DNA from: an uncultured Clostridia bacterium
Lineage (GTDB): Bacteria > Bacillota > Clostridia > TANB77 > CAG-508
DNA length: 12,093 bases
Direction of reading: 5' to 3'
Assembly (NCBI GenBank): GCA_944390305.1
Contig: CALXPX010000034.1
Span: 1-12,093 of the forward strand
A program made the translations under genes and the position numbers. Below, piece by piece: positions 5,151 to 12,093 of the stretch; positions within the stretch are counted from its first letter, which is position 1; every line of letters begins with the position of its first letter. The notes under the pieces were generated by a model that was not told the DNA's origin, searched no databases, and worked only from the letters and a program-made list of their open reading frames with translations.

Positions 5151-7124
5151 TTATTCAGTTTTATTCTCAATTTTTTCTTTTACTTTGTTATATATATTTA
5201 TTATATCTTGAAGTGCTGCTGAAAAATCGCTTAGCATAACAATTTTTATACTTGGCATTTTATCTCCTATATAATCATCTACAACTTGTTTTAATTTGTA
5301 GATATTATTTAGTTCAGGGATTAAAATTTTAGCATTTTTATTAGCTCTATCTACTAATTTTTCTTTTATTGTCACTATATCTTCATTACTTGCACAAGAT
5401 ATTCTTTGGAATATTTGATATGGATCACTATATTTAAAAATCGGAACATCCATACATTCTTTATCAAATAAGTCATAAAAGTTTTCCATTTTCATAGGTA
5501 TGTTTTTAAATATAGAATCTGCTTTGCTTCTGTACATTTTATCTTTTAATTGATTATTTAAATCTTTAAATCTAAAAAGTATTTCTTGCATATCTGGACC
5601 GTTTTCATCTATAGATAATTGACTAAGTTCTTCTTCTGGATTTTCGCAATAATCTGATGTAATTGAAGATATATTCATTCCATTTAAGAAAACACTATTT
5701 ATTGTTTGAATATCATAATTAATTAATCCTTTTTTTACAAAATATACAAAATACGTATATATTTTTACTACATCTATTAATCTTATTTCTCCTTTTTTTA
5801 CTGATTCTATTACATCTTCTACAACTTTAGGAAATTGATCATCTGATATCTTCCAATATTCTTCTGTAAGTAATCTTTTATATCCCGGCAATTTATCTGT
5901 ATCTACTGTATTTATTATATCTTCCATATCTTTCTTGAAAGTTTTCATATCAAATATTCTAGTACGTACATACATCTCAATAAATTTAAAGAATCTATAT
6001 TCTGTTTTAAAATTGTAATAATAGTTGTTATCAAATTCTTTAATGTAAAATTGTCTATTATCCATAAAAACTCTTGAAGAAACAACTAAAGATTTATATT
6101 CTTCATTATTTTGAATATTTATGAATTTATCTTTTGTTATTTTTCCAGCTTTAATTTCAAAAGATATTGCTATTGTAAATATTAGCATTGTTTGAAGAAT
6201 TCTATTATTTGTATTTGGATATGCTTTATTAACCATATCAAAAACCTTTTTGAAATCATTTAAAGCATGTTTTAAAATTCTTAAATTTCTTGTTCCACTT
6301 TTTATAAATGTAGAAACTATTAAATGTGTATTTTCTCTTAAAAATCTAATCAGTTCTTTATTATTTTCATATCTAATTAAAAGACCATTAATAATGTAAG
6401 TAAATTCTGGAGCATATTCAAATGTTTCTCCAATTAATTTTTCTTTAATTCTTTCATAATCATTTGCTTTATCAAATACATCTTCTATTGTATCTTCTAT
6501 CTTTTCAACCATTGGTTTGTCTGTTGTAAGAAGTTTATCTTCTTTATCTAAAAGATATGTTGCAATAAAAGTTTTCATCTCTAAATTACTACTTTTAAGT
6601 TTAGTAGATAATTCTTTTTCGTTACATATAATAATAGTTTTTATATGATCATGTTCAACAAAGTTATTAATATATCCCAAAATATCTATAACATCTACAT
6701 TTGCTCTTTCTAGATCATCAAAACATAAAACTTTATCATCTGTTGAGAAAAAGTTTTCATAATCTACCTTATCTCCATTTTGTGTAACACCAAAAAAGTT
6801 AGCCATATCTAACCCTGTTTTTGCATATTCTGGTATAAAAGTTTGACCATTGCTATTCATATATTTCTTTAAGTTTTTATCCATTAACTGAGTAGTTTCT
6901 ATAAATATCTTTTTACTTATTTCTTCTAGATTAGAAATACCATATAAAGACATATATATAGTAGTAAGTTTTTTTCCATTTACTGTCATATTCTCTATTC
7001 TATTTCTTATTTTATGGTTCCAAAAATAAGTTTTTCCACTTCCCCATTCACCATTTATCATAATAGCATAATCTGTATAGTCTGATCTAATATAGTCTAA
7101 TATACTTTCAACTAAATCATCCAT
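5151..7124 (-). CDS. KAP-family P-loop NTPase
   Basis: A large predicted ATPase of the KAP type within the STAND/AAA-like P-loop NTPases. Seen in the 657 residues: Walker A GEWGSGKT at 25-32 (the Trp after the first glycines is typical of KAP), IYMSLYGISNLEEI at 56-69, a block found in this family after Walker A, and Walker B VLCFDDLER at 132-140, followed by IIICNEKEL, resembling sensor 1. Many KAP proteins carry transmembrane helices between Walker A and B; none is obvious here, so it appears soluble. The long C-terminal half (about 240-657) has no domain I recognise. Its ATG overlaps the comF end by eight bases and it is followed closely by mnmA, so it is cotranscribed with housekeeping genes. 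Some KAP NTPases, such as plasmid-borne PifA, exclude phage; a defence role here is only an inference. Confidence 0.8.
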   Translation of the reverse strand: MDDLVESILDYIRSDYTDYAIMINGEWGSGKTYFWNHKIRNRIENMTVNGKKLTTIYMSLYGISNLEEISKKIFIETTQLMDKNLKKYMNSNGQTFIPEYAKTGLDMANFFGVTQNGDKVDYENFFSTDDKVLCFDDLERANVDVIDILGYINNFVEHDHIKTIIICNEKELSTKLKSSNLEMKTFIATYLLDKEDKLLTTDKPMVEKIEDTIEDVFDKANDYERIKEKLIGETFEYAPEFTYIINGLLIRYENNKELIRFLRENTHLIVSTFIKSGTRNLRILKHALNDFKKVFDMVNKAYPNTNNRILQTMLIFTIAISFEIKAGKITKDKFINIQNNEEYKSLVVSSRVFMDNRQFYIKEFDNNYYYNFKTEYRFFKFIEMYVRTRIFDMKTFKKDMEDIINTVDTDKLPGYKRLLTEEYWKISDDQFPKVVEDVIESVKKGEIRLIDVVKIYTYFVYFVKKGLINYDIQTINSVFLNGMNISSITSDYCENPEEELSQLSIDENGPDMQEILFRFKDLNNQLKDKMYRSKADSIFKNIPMKMENFYDLFDKECMDVPIFKYSDPYQIFQRISCASNEDIVTIKEKLVDRANKNAKILIPELNNIYKLKQVVDDYIGDKMPSIKIVMLSDFSAALQDIINIYNKVKEKIENKTE

Positions 7125-7782
7125 TTTTTACCTCCATATAATCTTTTGCAATTATTAATACTCCTATTTCTTTTGAATACTTTGATAGCACTTTTATGCA
7201 TTCACCTACTGTGCTTCCTGTTGTGTATATATCATCAAATAATAGAATTTTTTTATTTTCTATTTTTTTAATATTTGTTACTTTGTAAACACCCTCTATA
7301 TCTGTTATTCTTTCATTTAATCTTTTTTGACTCTGCGGTTTTATGTTTTTTACCTTTACTAAAGAAGTATCTTCTATCTTAATTTTTCCCAATTTTCTAG
7401 CAATTAATTCTACTTGGTTATATCCTCTTTGTAGTTTTCTTTTCTTATGCAAAGGAACTGGAATTATTATATCATAATTTTTTAAAAATCCAAATAATTT
7501 TTCATTTTTTAGCATTAATTTTGCAAAAGTATCTGCTAAATAACTACTATCATAAAACTTATATTTTATTAAAAGTTCTCTTATAATTCCGCTATATTTA
7601 TAAATATAAAATTTATTTATTTTTATCGATATTTCTTTATTTCTTACATAGTTTTCTTCTAATAAATTTATTTTATATTGCTCTATTTTTTTCTCACAAT
7701 CTTTACATATAGGTGTTCCTATTTTTCCACATACGCCACATTTTAAAGGAAAAATAAAATCGAGGGCACAAATAAAATTCAT
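7117..7782 (-). CDS. comF: ComF family protein (phosphoribosyltransferase-like)
   Basis: ComF proteins act in the cytoplasm during natural transformation, where incoming single-stranded DNA is handled with helicases; biochemistry is limited. Seen in the 221 residues: an N-terminal zinc-binding module with C15, C18, C26 and C29 (CGVC, CKDC); IIPVPLHKKRKLQRGYNQ (105-122), the hallmark of the family; QKRLNERI (152-159); and the PRPP-binding-like loop ILLFDDIYTTGST (179-191). Length is normal. The start at 7782 is preceded by AAGGAG. It lies 38 nt after recD2, so helicase and ComF are probably coexpressed, and it overlaps the KAP NTPase gene by eight bases. Presence of ComF does not by itself show that the organism is competent. 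Confidence 0.92.
   Translation of the reverse strand: MNFICALDFIFPLKCGVCGKIGTPICKDCEKKIEQYKINLLEENYVRNKEISIKINKFYIYKYSGIIRELLIKYKFYDSSYLADTFAKLMLKNEKLFGFLKNYDIIIPVPLHKKRKLQRGYNQVELIARKLGKIKIEDTSLVKVKNIKPQSQKRLNERITDIEGVYKVTNIKKIENKKILLFDDIYTTGSTVGECIKVLSKYSKEIGVLIIAKDYMEVKNG
7131..7135 (-). promoter_or_regulatory. Shine-Dalgarno site for the KAP NTPase inside comF
   Basis: GGAGG lies within the last codons of comF, six bases before the KAP NTPase ATG at 7124. The two genes share the eight bases ATGGATGA. This placement fixes the start and indicates translational coupling. Confidence 0.8.
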
Positions 7783-7820
7783 ATTTTCTCCTTTTTGCCC
7801 CCTAAAACTTTTTTATTTTT

Positions 7821-10022
7821 TTATATATTTTCCAATTTATATTTTAATCCTGAGTTTCTTTGTTTTATTTTTTCATTATTTATCATAAAACCTATAGTAT
7901 ATGGATTTCCTATCATAATTAATTTATCTTTAGCTCTTGTCATACCAGTATATAATAAATTTCTTGTAAGTAACATAGGTGCTGCTTGGTATATAGGAAA
8001 AATTACTACTTGAAATTCACTTCCTTGTGATTTATGAACAGTAATTGCATATGAATGTTCTAATTGATCCAAATCTTGATAGCTATAGAAAGCGACTTTA
8101 TTATCATCAAATCTGATTTTAATTTCTCCCATACTATCATCTATTTTCTCTATAATTCCCATTTCACCATTAAAAATGCCACTATTTATTTCTGTTTTTC
8201 TTTTCCACATAATGTCATAATTATTTTTAGTTTGCATGACTTTATCTCCTTCTCTAAAAATAATATCTCCAAACTTTTTTTCATTTTTCATGACATTTAA
8301 AGGATTAAACTTTTCTTGGATTATTTTATTTAAATTCTTTGTTCCTAAATCACCTTTTTTTGATGGCGTTATTATTTGTTTATCTAAAGTATATTCATTT
8401 AATATTTTATTAATTATCTCATTAGAATTTCTTTCTTCTATAAATATACAATCACTATTTTTTGTCTTTTCATCATTATCTTTATCCTCTAAAAAGTTGA
8501 TTCCTTCATTAACTTTATGGCTATTAACAATTATTTTACTTTGCATAGCTTGTCTAAAAATTTTATTTAATTTAACATATGGCACCTTTTTTGATTCTAT
8601 AAAATCTTTTAAAACACATCCAGGTCCTACTGATGGAAGCTGGTCTGTATCTCCCACTAAAACTAATTTGGTTCCTTTGAACAATGCTTTTACAACATAA
8701 TTCATAAGAAATATATCTACCATTGATATTTCATCTATAATAACAATATCTCCATCTATTGGCGTTACATCTAAATCAGGATCTGGCCTTTCTTCTGAAA
8801 CTTTTCCAATTTCTAATAACCTATGCAAAGTTTTTGCATCTTCTTTTGTAGCTTCGGTCATTCTTTTAGCAGCCCTTCCTGTTGGAGCACAAAGTACAAC
8901 CTTTTTTCCTTTTTCTTTATATATATCTATTATTGACTTTATAATTGTTGTTTTACCAGTACCAGGACCTCCTGTTATAATGCAAACATTATTATCATTA
9001 ATTAGTTTAATAGCTTCTTTTTGTTTATCTGATAATTTTATTTTACTATTTTTTTCTACTTTTTCTAACTCTTTATCAAAATGTGATATCTTCTTTATAT
9101 TATCTGCCTCTTCTAATCCTTTTATTCTCATTGCAATATTCAATTCTGTTTTATAGCAGTCCATTAAATAAATCCATTCTTGTACTTGAAGTTCTGTTTT
9201 TCCATTTATTGTAGCTATTTCTTCTCTTTCTTCTAATTTTATTTGTTCTTTTGATCTTAAATCTTTTATAGCATATAATACGTCTTCTTCTGATACTTTT
9301 AAAAGATTCGTTACAAATGTAATTAAATTTGCTTCTAATGTGCATGTATGTCCATTATATGTAGTAAGTAATAACCCATGCCTAATCCCTGCTGCAATTC
9401 TATTTAAATTATTTCTTTCTATTCCTAAATCTAAAGCCATTTTATCTATTTGTGCAAAATCTACTCTTACACCTAATTCACTTAAAATATATGGATCTTC
9501 TTCTATTTTCTGTATTGCATTTGCACCTAACTTTTTGTATATTGTTTGTGCACTTTGTGGTCCTATACCAAATTTCTGTAAAAATCCAACAATTTGCCAT
9601 AAATCCCAATTTTCTATAAAACTTTCTGAAATTTCTTTTGCTTTTTTATCTGTTATACCTTTTATACTAGTAAGTTCTTCAGGATTTGCTTTTAAAATAT
9701 CTACTGTAGATACTCCAAATTTTTTTATGATTTTTCTAGCAGTAGCAGGTCCAATTCCTTTTACTATTCCATTTGACAAGTATTTTTCTAAAGCATCTAA
9801 TGTCTCTGGCATTATTTTTTCAAAAGTTTCTACTTTAAATTGTTCTCCATAATCTGGGTGAGTGACAAATTTTCCTATAATCTTAAGCGAGTCTCCTTTT
9901 TGAATAAAAGGTAAATATCCAACAATAGTAGTCATAGCTGATTCCATATCAAAAGTAGCAATCATATATCCATTAATCTCATTTTTATATATAATATCTT
10001 CAATTGTTCCCTTTAATTCCAT
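7821..10022 (-). CDS. recD2: ATP-dependent DNA helicase RecD2
   Basis: RecD2 is a 5'-3' superfamily 1B helicase of bacteria without RecBCD; it acts in DNA repair and replication-fork maintenance. Seen in the 733 residues: an N-terminal OB-like domain (about 1-70); helix-hairpin-helix repeats around 83-195 (GIVKGIGPATARKI, SIKGITDKKAKEI, FGIGPQSAQTI); and all helicase motifs: Walker A GGPGTGKTT (351-359), motif Ia CAPTGRAAKR (378-387), motif II IIDEISMVD (428-436), motif III LVGDTDQLPSVGPG (455-468), motif IV FRQ (489-491), and AITVHKSQGSEF (659-670) with YTGMTRAKDKL (691-701). Length is typical. The start at 10022 follows GAGG by about eight bases. It opens the run recD2-comF-KAP-mnmA after the terminator behind the isomerase gene; I see no convincing promoter in 10023-10090. 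Confidence 0.95.
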   Translation of the reverse strand: MELKGTIEDIIYKNEINGYMIATFDMESAMTTIVGYLPFIQKGDSLKIIGKFVTHPDYGEQFKVETFEKIMPETLDALEKYLSNGIVKGIGPATARKIIKKFGVSTVDILKANPEELTSIKGITDKKAKEISESFIENWDLWQIVGFLQKFGIGPQSAQTIYKKLGANAIQKIEEDPYILSELGVRVDFAQIDKMALDLGIERNNLNRIAAGIRHGLLLTTYNGHTCTLEANLITFVTNLLKVSEEDVLYAIKDLRSKEQIKLEEREEIATINGKTELQVQEWIYLMDCYKTELNIAMRIKGLEEADNIKKISHFDKELEKVEKNSKIKLSDKQKEAIKLINDNNVCIITGGPGTGKTTIIKSIIDIYKEKGKKVVLCAPTGRAAKRMTEATKEDAKTLHRLLEIGKVSEERPDPDLDVTPIDGDIVIIDEISMVDIFLMNYVVKALFKGTKLVLVGDTDQLPSVGPGCVLKDFIESKKVPYVKLNKIFRQAMQSKIIVNSHKVNEGINFLEDKDNDEKTKNSDCIFIEERNSNEIINKILNEYTLDKQIITPSKKGDLGTKNLNKIIQEKFNPLNVMKNEKKFGDIIFREGDKVMQTKNNYDIMWKRKTEINSGIFNGEMGIIEKIDDSMGEIKIRFDDNKVAFYSYQDLDQLEHSYAITVHKSQGSEFQVVIFPIYQAAPMLLTRNLLYTGMTRAKDKLIMIGNPYTIGFMINNEKIKQRNSGLKYKLENI

Positions 10023-10090
10023 TTCTATTTTCCTCTTTATTTTGTAAGTTATTTTAATTCAAAATATATAATAAATAATATAAATATAGG

Positions 10091-10129
10091 AAATAAAAAG
10101 GGCTCCTTCTTTATTTTTAAGAGCCCCTT
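10091..10129 (-). terminator. Intrinsic terminator after the cyclophilin gene
   Basis: On minus-strand RNA, AAGGGGCUC (10121-10129) pairs with GAGCCCUUU (10097-10105) over nine bases including a core of G-C pairs, followed by UUUUUAUUU. It lies a few bases past the isomerase stop and separates disA-isomerase from the recD2 operon. Confidence 0.85.
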
Positions 10130-10136
10130 ATATTAT

Positions 10137-11045
10137 TTAATATCCATACATTTGAGACATGTACCAAGAGTTTAGATCAAAAGGTTCTCTAGTCTCTGGC
10201 GTTCCATAATCAATTCCAAAAGTATCTACTCTTATACTTGTTATAACTGGCGGATCTATTGGCTTATCTTGAGTTAAAGTACTGTCTGTATCTGTTTGTG
10301 TATCTCTTGTTTCTACTTCCACATTAGAAATATTATCTATAATTTCCATTCCTTCTATTACTTTTCCAAAACCTGCATATAATCCATCTAAATTACTACT
10401 TTGATCTGTTGTAGTTATAAAGAATTGACATGATCCCGAATTATATCCTTCTGTTGCGAGTGTAGAACTATAACTACTATAGTCTCCTCTTGCCATAGAA
10501 ATAACTCCTCTTTCATGTTTCAAAGTATTATCATTGTATCCATTAGCAATAAACTCACCTTTTATGGTATAATCTTCATCTGAATCTAATCCTAAATCTT
10601 TTAATGTAGCATTCCCTGTTCCATCACCATTTGGATCTCCACCTTGTATCATGAAATTTGGTATTGTCCTATGAAATGTTAATCCATCATAAAATCCGTT
10701 ATTAGCAAGTTTAATAAAGTTTGATACAGTCTCTGGAGCATAATCTGGATAAAGTTCTATTTTTACAGTTCCATAATTTTCAATTTCCATTGTTGCAATA
10801 GGATTTTGAGCTGTAAAATTTTGTTTTTCTATTATTGTATTAACTACATATGCTATAGCTCCTAATACTAAAATAATTGCAAGTACTGTTACTGCAAATT
10901 TAATTTTGCCATATTTTTGTTCTGGATTTGAAGTTTTTACTTTCTCTTTTTTTTCTTTTTTTTCTGTTTTTTCTATTTTCTCTTCTTTTTTAATTTTTTC
11001 ATTTACCTTCTTTTCTTCTTTTTTATCATTTTTTTCTTTTTTCAT
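10137..11045 (-). CDS. Membrane-anchored cyclophilin-type peptidyl-prolyl cis-trans isomerase
   Basis: Cyclophilins catalyse cis-trans isomerisation of X-Pro bonds. Here the catalytic domain is probably outside the membrane, where it could aid folding of exported proteins. Seen in the 302 residues: a cytoplasmic tail of about 46 residues made almost only of Lys and Glu; one transmembrane segment (about 47-70) with no lipobox cysteine; then a cyclophilin domain (about 83-275) with FHR (124-126, containing the catalytic Arg), QGGDPNGDG (134-142), GVISMARG (180-187), SGSCQFFIT (203-211) and LDGLYAGFGKV (219-229). The last 27 residues form a tail ending in SWYMSQMYGY, rich in aromatic residues and of unknown use. 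The start at 11045 follows AGGAAGGA by about ten bases. It lies 66 nt after disA and ends at a strong terminator. Confidence 0.93.
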   Translation of the reverse strand: MKKEKNDKKEEKKVNEKIKKEEKIEKTEKKEKKEKVKTSNPEQKYGKIKFAVTVLAIILVLGAIAYVVNTIIEKQNFTAQNPIATMEIENYGTVKIELYPDYAPETVSNFIKLANNGFYDGLTFHRTIPNFMIQGGDPNGDGTGNATLKDLGLDSDEDYTIKGEFIANGYNDNTLKHERGVISMARGDYSSYSSTLATEGYNSGSCQFFITTTDQSSNLDGLYAGFGKVIEGMEIIDNISNVEVETRDTQTDTDSTLTQDKPIDPPVITSIRVDTFGIDYGTPETREPFDLNSWYMSQMYGY

Positions 11046-11069
11046 TTTGCATTTATCCTTCCTAATATT

Positions 11070-11098
11070 ATTATAAAAACAACCCTTTAATTTTTCAT
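11070..11098 (-). promoter_or_regulatory. Possible promoter of the cyclophilin gene
   Basis: The minus strand has a perfect TATAAT (11070-11075), a 17-base spacer and ATGAAA (11093-11098), a 4 of 6 match to the -35 consensus. It sits between disA and the isomerase gene. In DNA this AT-rich a chance match is quite possible. Confidence 0.35.
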
Positions 11099-11111
11099 AT
11101 ACATTTTATCA

Positions 11112-12093
11112 CTAAACAATTAAATTATCAAATACAAATTGCTCTCTCATTCTTTTTAATGATTGTTTTATAGTTCTTGCTCTTATTTCACCAATTCCAT
11201 CTACATCATCTAACTCTTCTATATCTGCAAGCAATAATTTTTGAAGAGATTTAAACTTTTTAACTAAATTTTCAACTATTGTATTTGGCATTCTTGGAAT
11301 TTTATTTAAAATCCTATAACCTCTTGTATAAACACTTACTTCATCATAACTAGTCTGAATACTATATCCTAATATTTTAGCAATATTTTGGACTATTAAT
11401 AACTCTTCATGTCCCATAGAACGTATTTTATCATATGTTTTATCTGCATTTTTTCCATTTATATAATCTTTAATAATTAAGTATTCTTCTTGCTCTACAC
11501 CATCTGTTAATTCTTCTAATTGCATTTCTATTAGTCTTCCATCTGTACCTAATTCATAAATCGCCCTTCTTACTTCTTCTACTACTTGCATAAGCATTTC
11601 TGCTCTTTGCAGAGTTTCAATAACGATTTGCAAAGTTACTATATCATTAAATTCATATTCATTTAATATATTTATTCTGTTATCTAATACTTTTTTATAT
11701 TTTTCTACAGTTTGAAGTGCCTGATTTGCTTTATTAGCAACTCTTGATGTATCCTCTAGTACATACCTATTTTCATTTTGATAAATAGTAATTATTCCTC
11801 TTCTTTGAGAAATACTTATAACAATATTTCCCGTTTGTTTAGCAACCCTTTCTGCTGTTCTATGTCTTGTACCTGTTTCAGTAGTTGGTATATTTTGAAG
11901 TGGTACTAATTGTGCATTTGCGATTAGTATTTTCTTTAGATCTGAGCTTAGTATTATTGCTCCATCCATTTTAGCTAGTTCATATAACCTTGCTGGTGTA
12001 TATTCAACATTTATGTTAAATCCACCATCTACAGTTTCCATTACTTCTTTATTTTCACCTATTACAATTAAAGCTCCTGTTTTCGCTTTTAAA
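11112..12093 (-). CDS. disA: DNA integrity scanning diadenylate cyclase DisA (5' end outside window)
   Basis: DisA condenses two ATP to cyclic di-AMP and links genome integrity to signalling. The frame stays open to the right edge (LKAKTGALIVIGENKEV precedes the Met codon at 12039-12041 and aligns with the middle of the known N-terminal domain), so that Met is internal and about 35-40 N-terminal residues lie outside. Seen: VDGGFNINVEYTP; the catalytic DGA (codons near 11958-11966); GTRHRTAER with the nucleotide-binding RHR (near 11859-11867); the helical linker; and the C-terminal helix-hairpin-helix DNA-binding domain, VDGIGEIRARTIKQSLKRM. No key residue is missing. It is probably cotranscribed, at least in part, with the isomerase gene 66 nt downstream, as no terminator separates them. 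Confidence 0.95.
   Translation of the reverse strand, partial: LKAKTGALIVIGENKEVMETVDGGFNINVEYTPARLYELAKMDGAIILSSDLKKILIANAQLVPLQNIPTTETGTRHRTAERVAKQTGNIVISISQRRGIITIYQNENRYVLEDTSRVANKANQALQTVEKYKKVLDNRINILNEYEFNDIVTLQIVIETLQRAEMLMQVVEEVRRAIYELGTDGRLIEMQLEELTDGVEQEEYLIIKDYINGKNADKTYDKIRSMGHEELLIVQNIAKILGYSIQTSYDEVSVYTRGYRILNKIPRMPNTIVENLVKKFKSLQKLLLADIEELDDVDGIGEIRARTIKQSLKRMREQFVFDNLIV

Noticed and set aside
5151..7124. KAP NTPase gene as part of a mobile island
   Set aside because: No integrase, transposase, terminal repeats or attachment sites flank it; the overlap with comF and the similar AT-rich codon use argue against a recent insertion.
9151..9345. Minus-strand frame of 64 codons inside recD2
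   Set aside because: It is an alternate frame within an intact recD2 helicase gene, arginine-, lysine- and isoleucine-rich by composition only, with no sign of independent expression.
9340..9852. Plus-strand open frame of 170 codons, and similar ones at 8236-8700, 986-1396 and 1757-2092
   Set aside because: They lie antisense to recD2 and rnr, have no family signature or Shine-Dalgarno site, and their leucine/serine/phenylalanine-rich translations are what the complement of lysine-rich AT-rich genes gives.
12039..12041. ATG at 12041 as the start of disA
   Set aside because: The frame is open to the window edge and the upstream residues KTGALIVIG match the conserved N-terminal part of DisA, so the gene is cut by the window rather than starting there.

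Overview
The window is very AT-rich and comes from a low-GC Gram-positive bacterium, most likely an uncultured Clostridia-type Firmicute. The evidence is the gene set (DisA, RecD2, ComF, SecG, RNase R without proteobacterial features), strong AGGAG-type Shine-Dalgarno sites, and U-tract terminators. Every gene I can support lies on the minus strand, so transcription runs from high to low coordinates. No tRNA, rRNA, CRISPR array, transposase, integrase or reverse transcriptase is visible. No gene-free stretch exceeds 300 bases; the longest are 3838-4082, a structured leader, and 2374-2589, tandem promoters.

Right side (12093-10091): the diadenylate cyclase disA, missing its N-terminus at the window edge, is followed by a membrane-anchored cyclophilin-type peptidyl-prolyl isomerase and a clear intrinsic terminator. 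Middle (10022-4083): recD2, comF, a KAP-type P-loop NTPase and mnmA form a tight run with gaps of 38 nt, an 8-nt overlap and 18 nt. The KAP NTPase is the accessory gene in an otherwise housekeeping operon, and its start codon is embedded in the end of comF.

Left side (4064-60): a promoter, a 17-codon leader ORF with a strong Shine-Dalgarno site, a (TA)10 dinucleotide tract inside that ORF, a small hairpin and an intrinsic terminator all precede a membrane-anchored SUMF1/FGE-fold protein. After it comes secG with tandem promoters, then a secG-rnr intergenic terminator, then rnr (RNase R) and a final terminator. secG-rnr is a conserved Gram-positive arrangement linking protein export and RNA quality control.

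The most unusual element is the leader of the SUMF1-fold gene. It has the layout of a translation-coupled attenuator. The number of TA units in the leader ORF decides where translation stops: just after the tract as sequenced here, or inside the terminator stem if one TA unit is lost or two are gained. This suggests a phase-variable attenuator controlling a surface protein. That function is inference; the sequence elements are seen directly.
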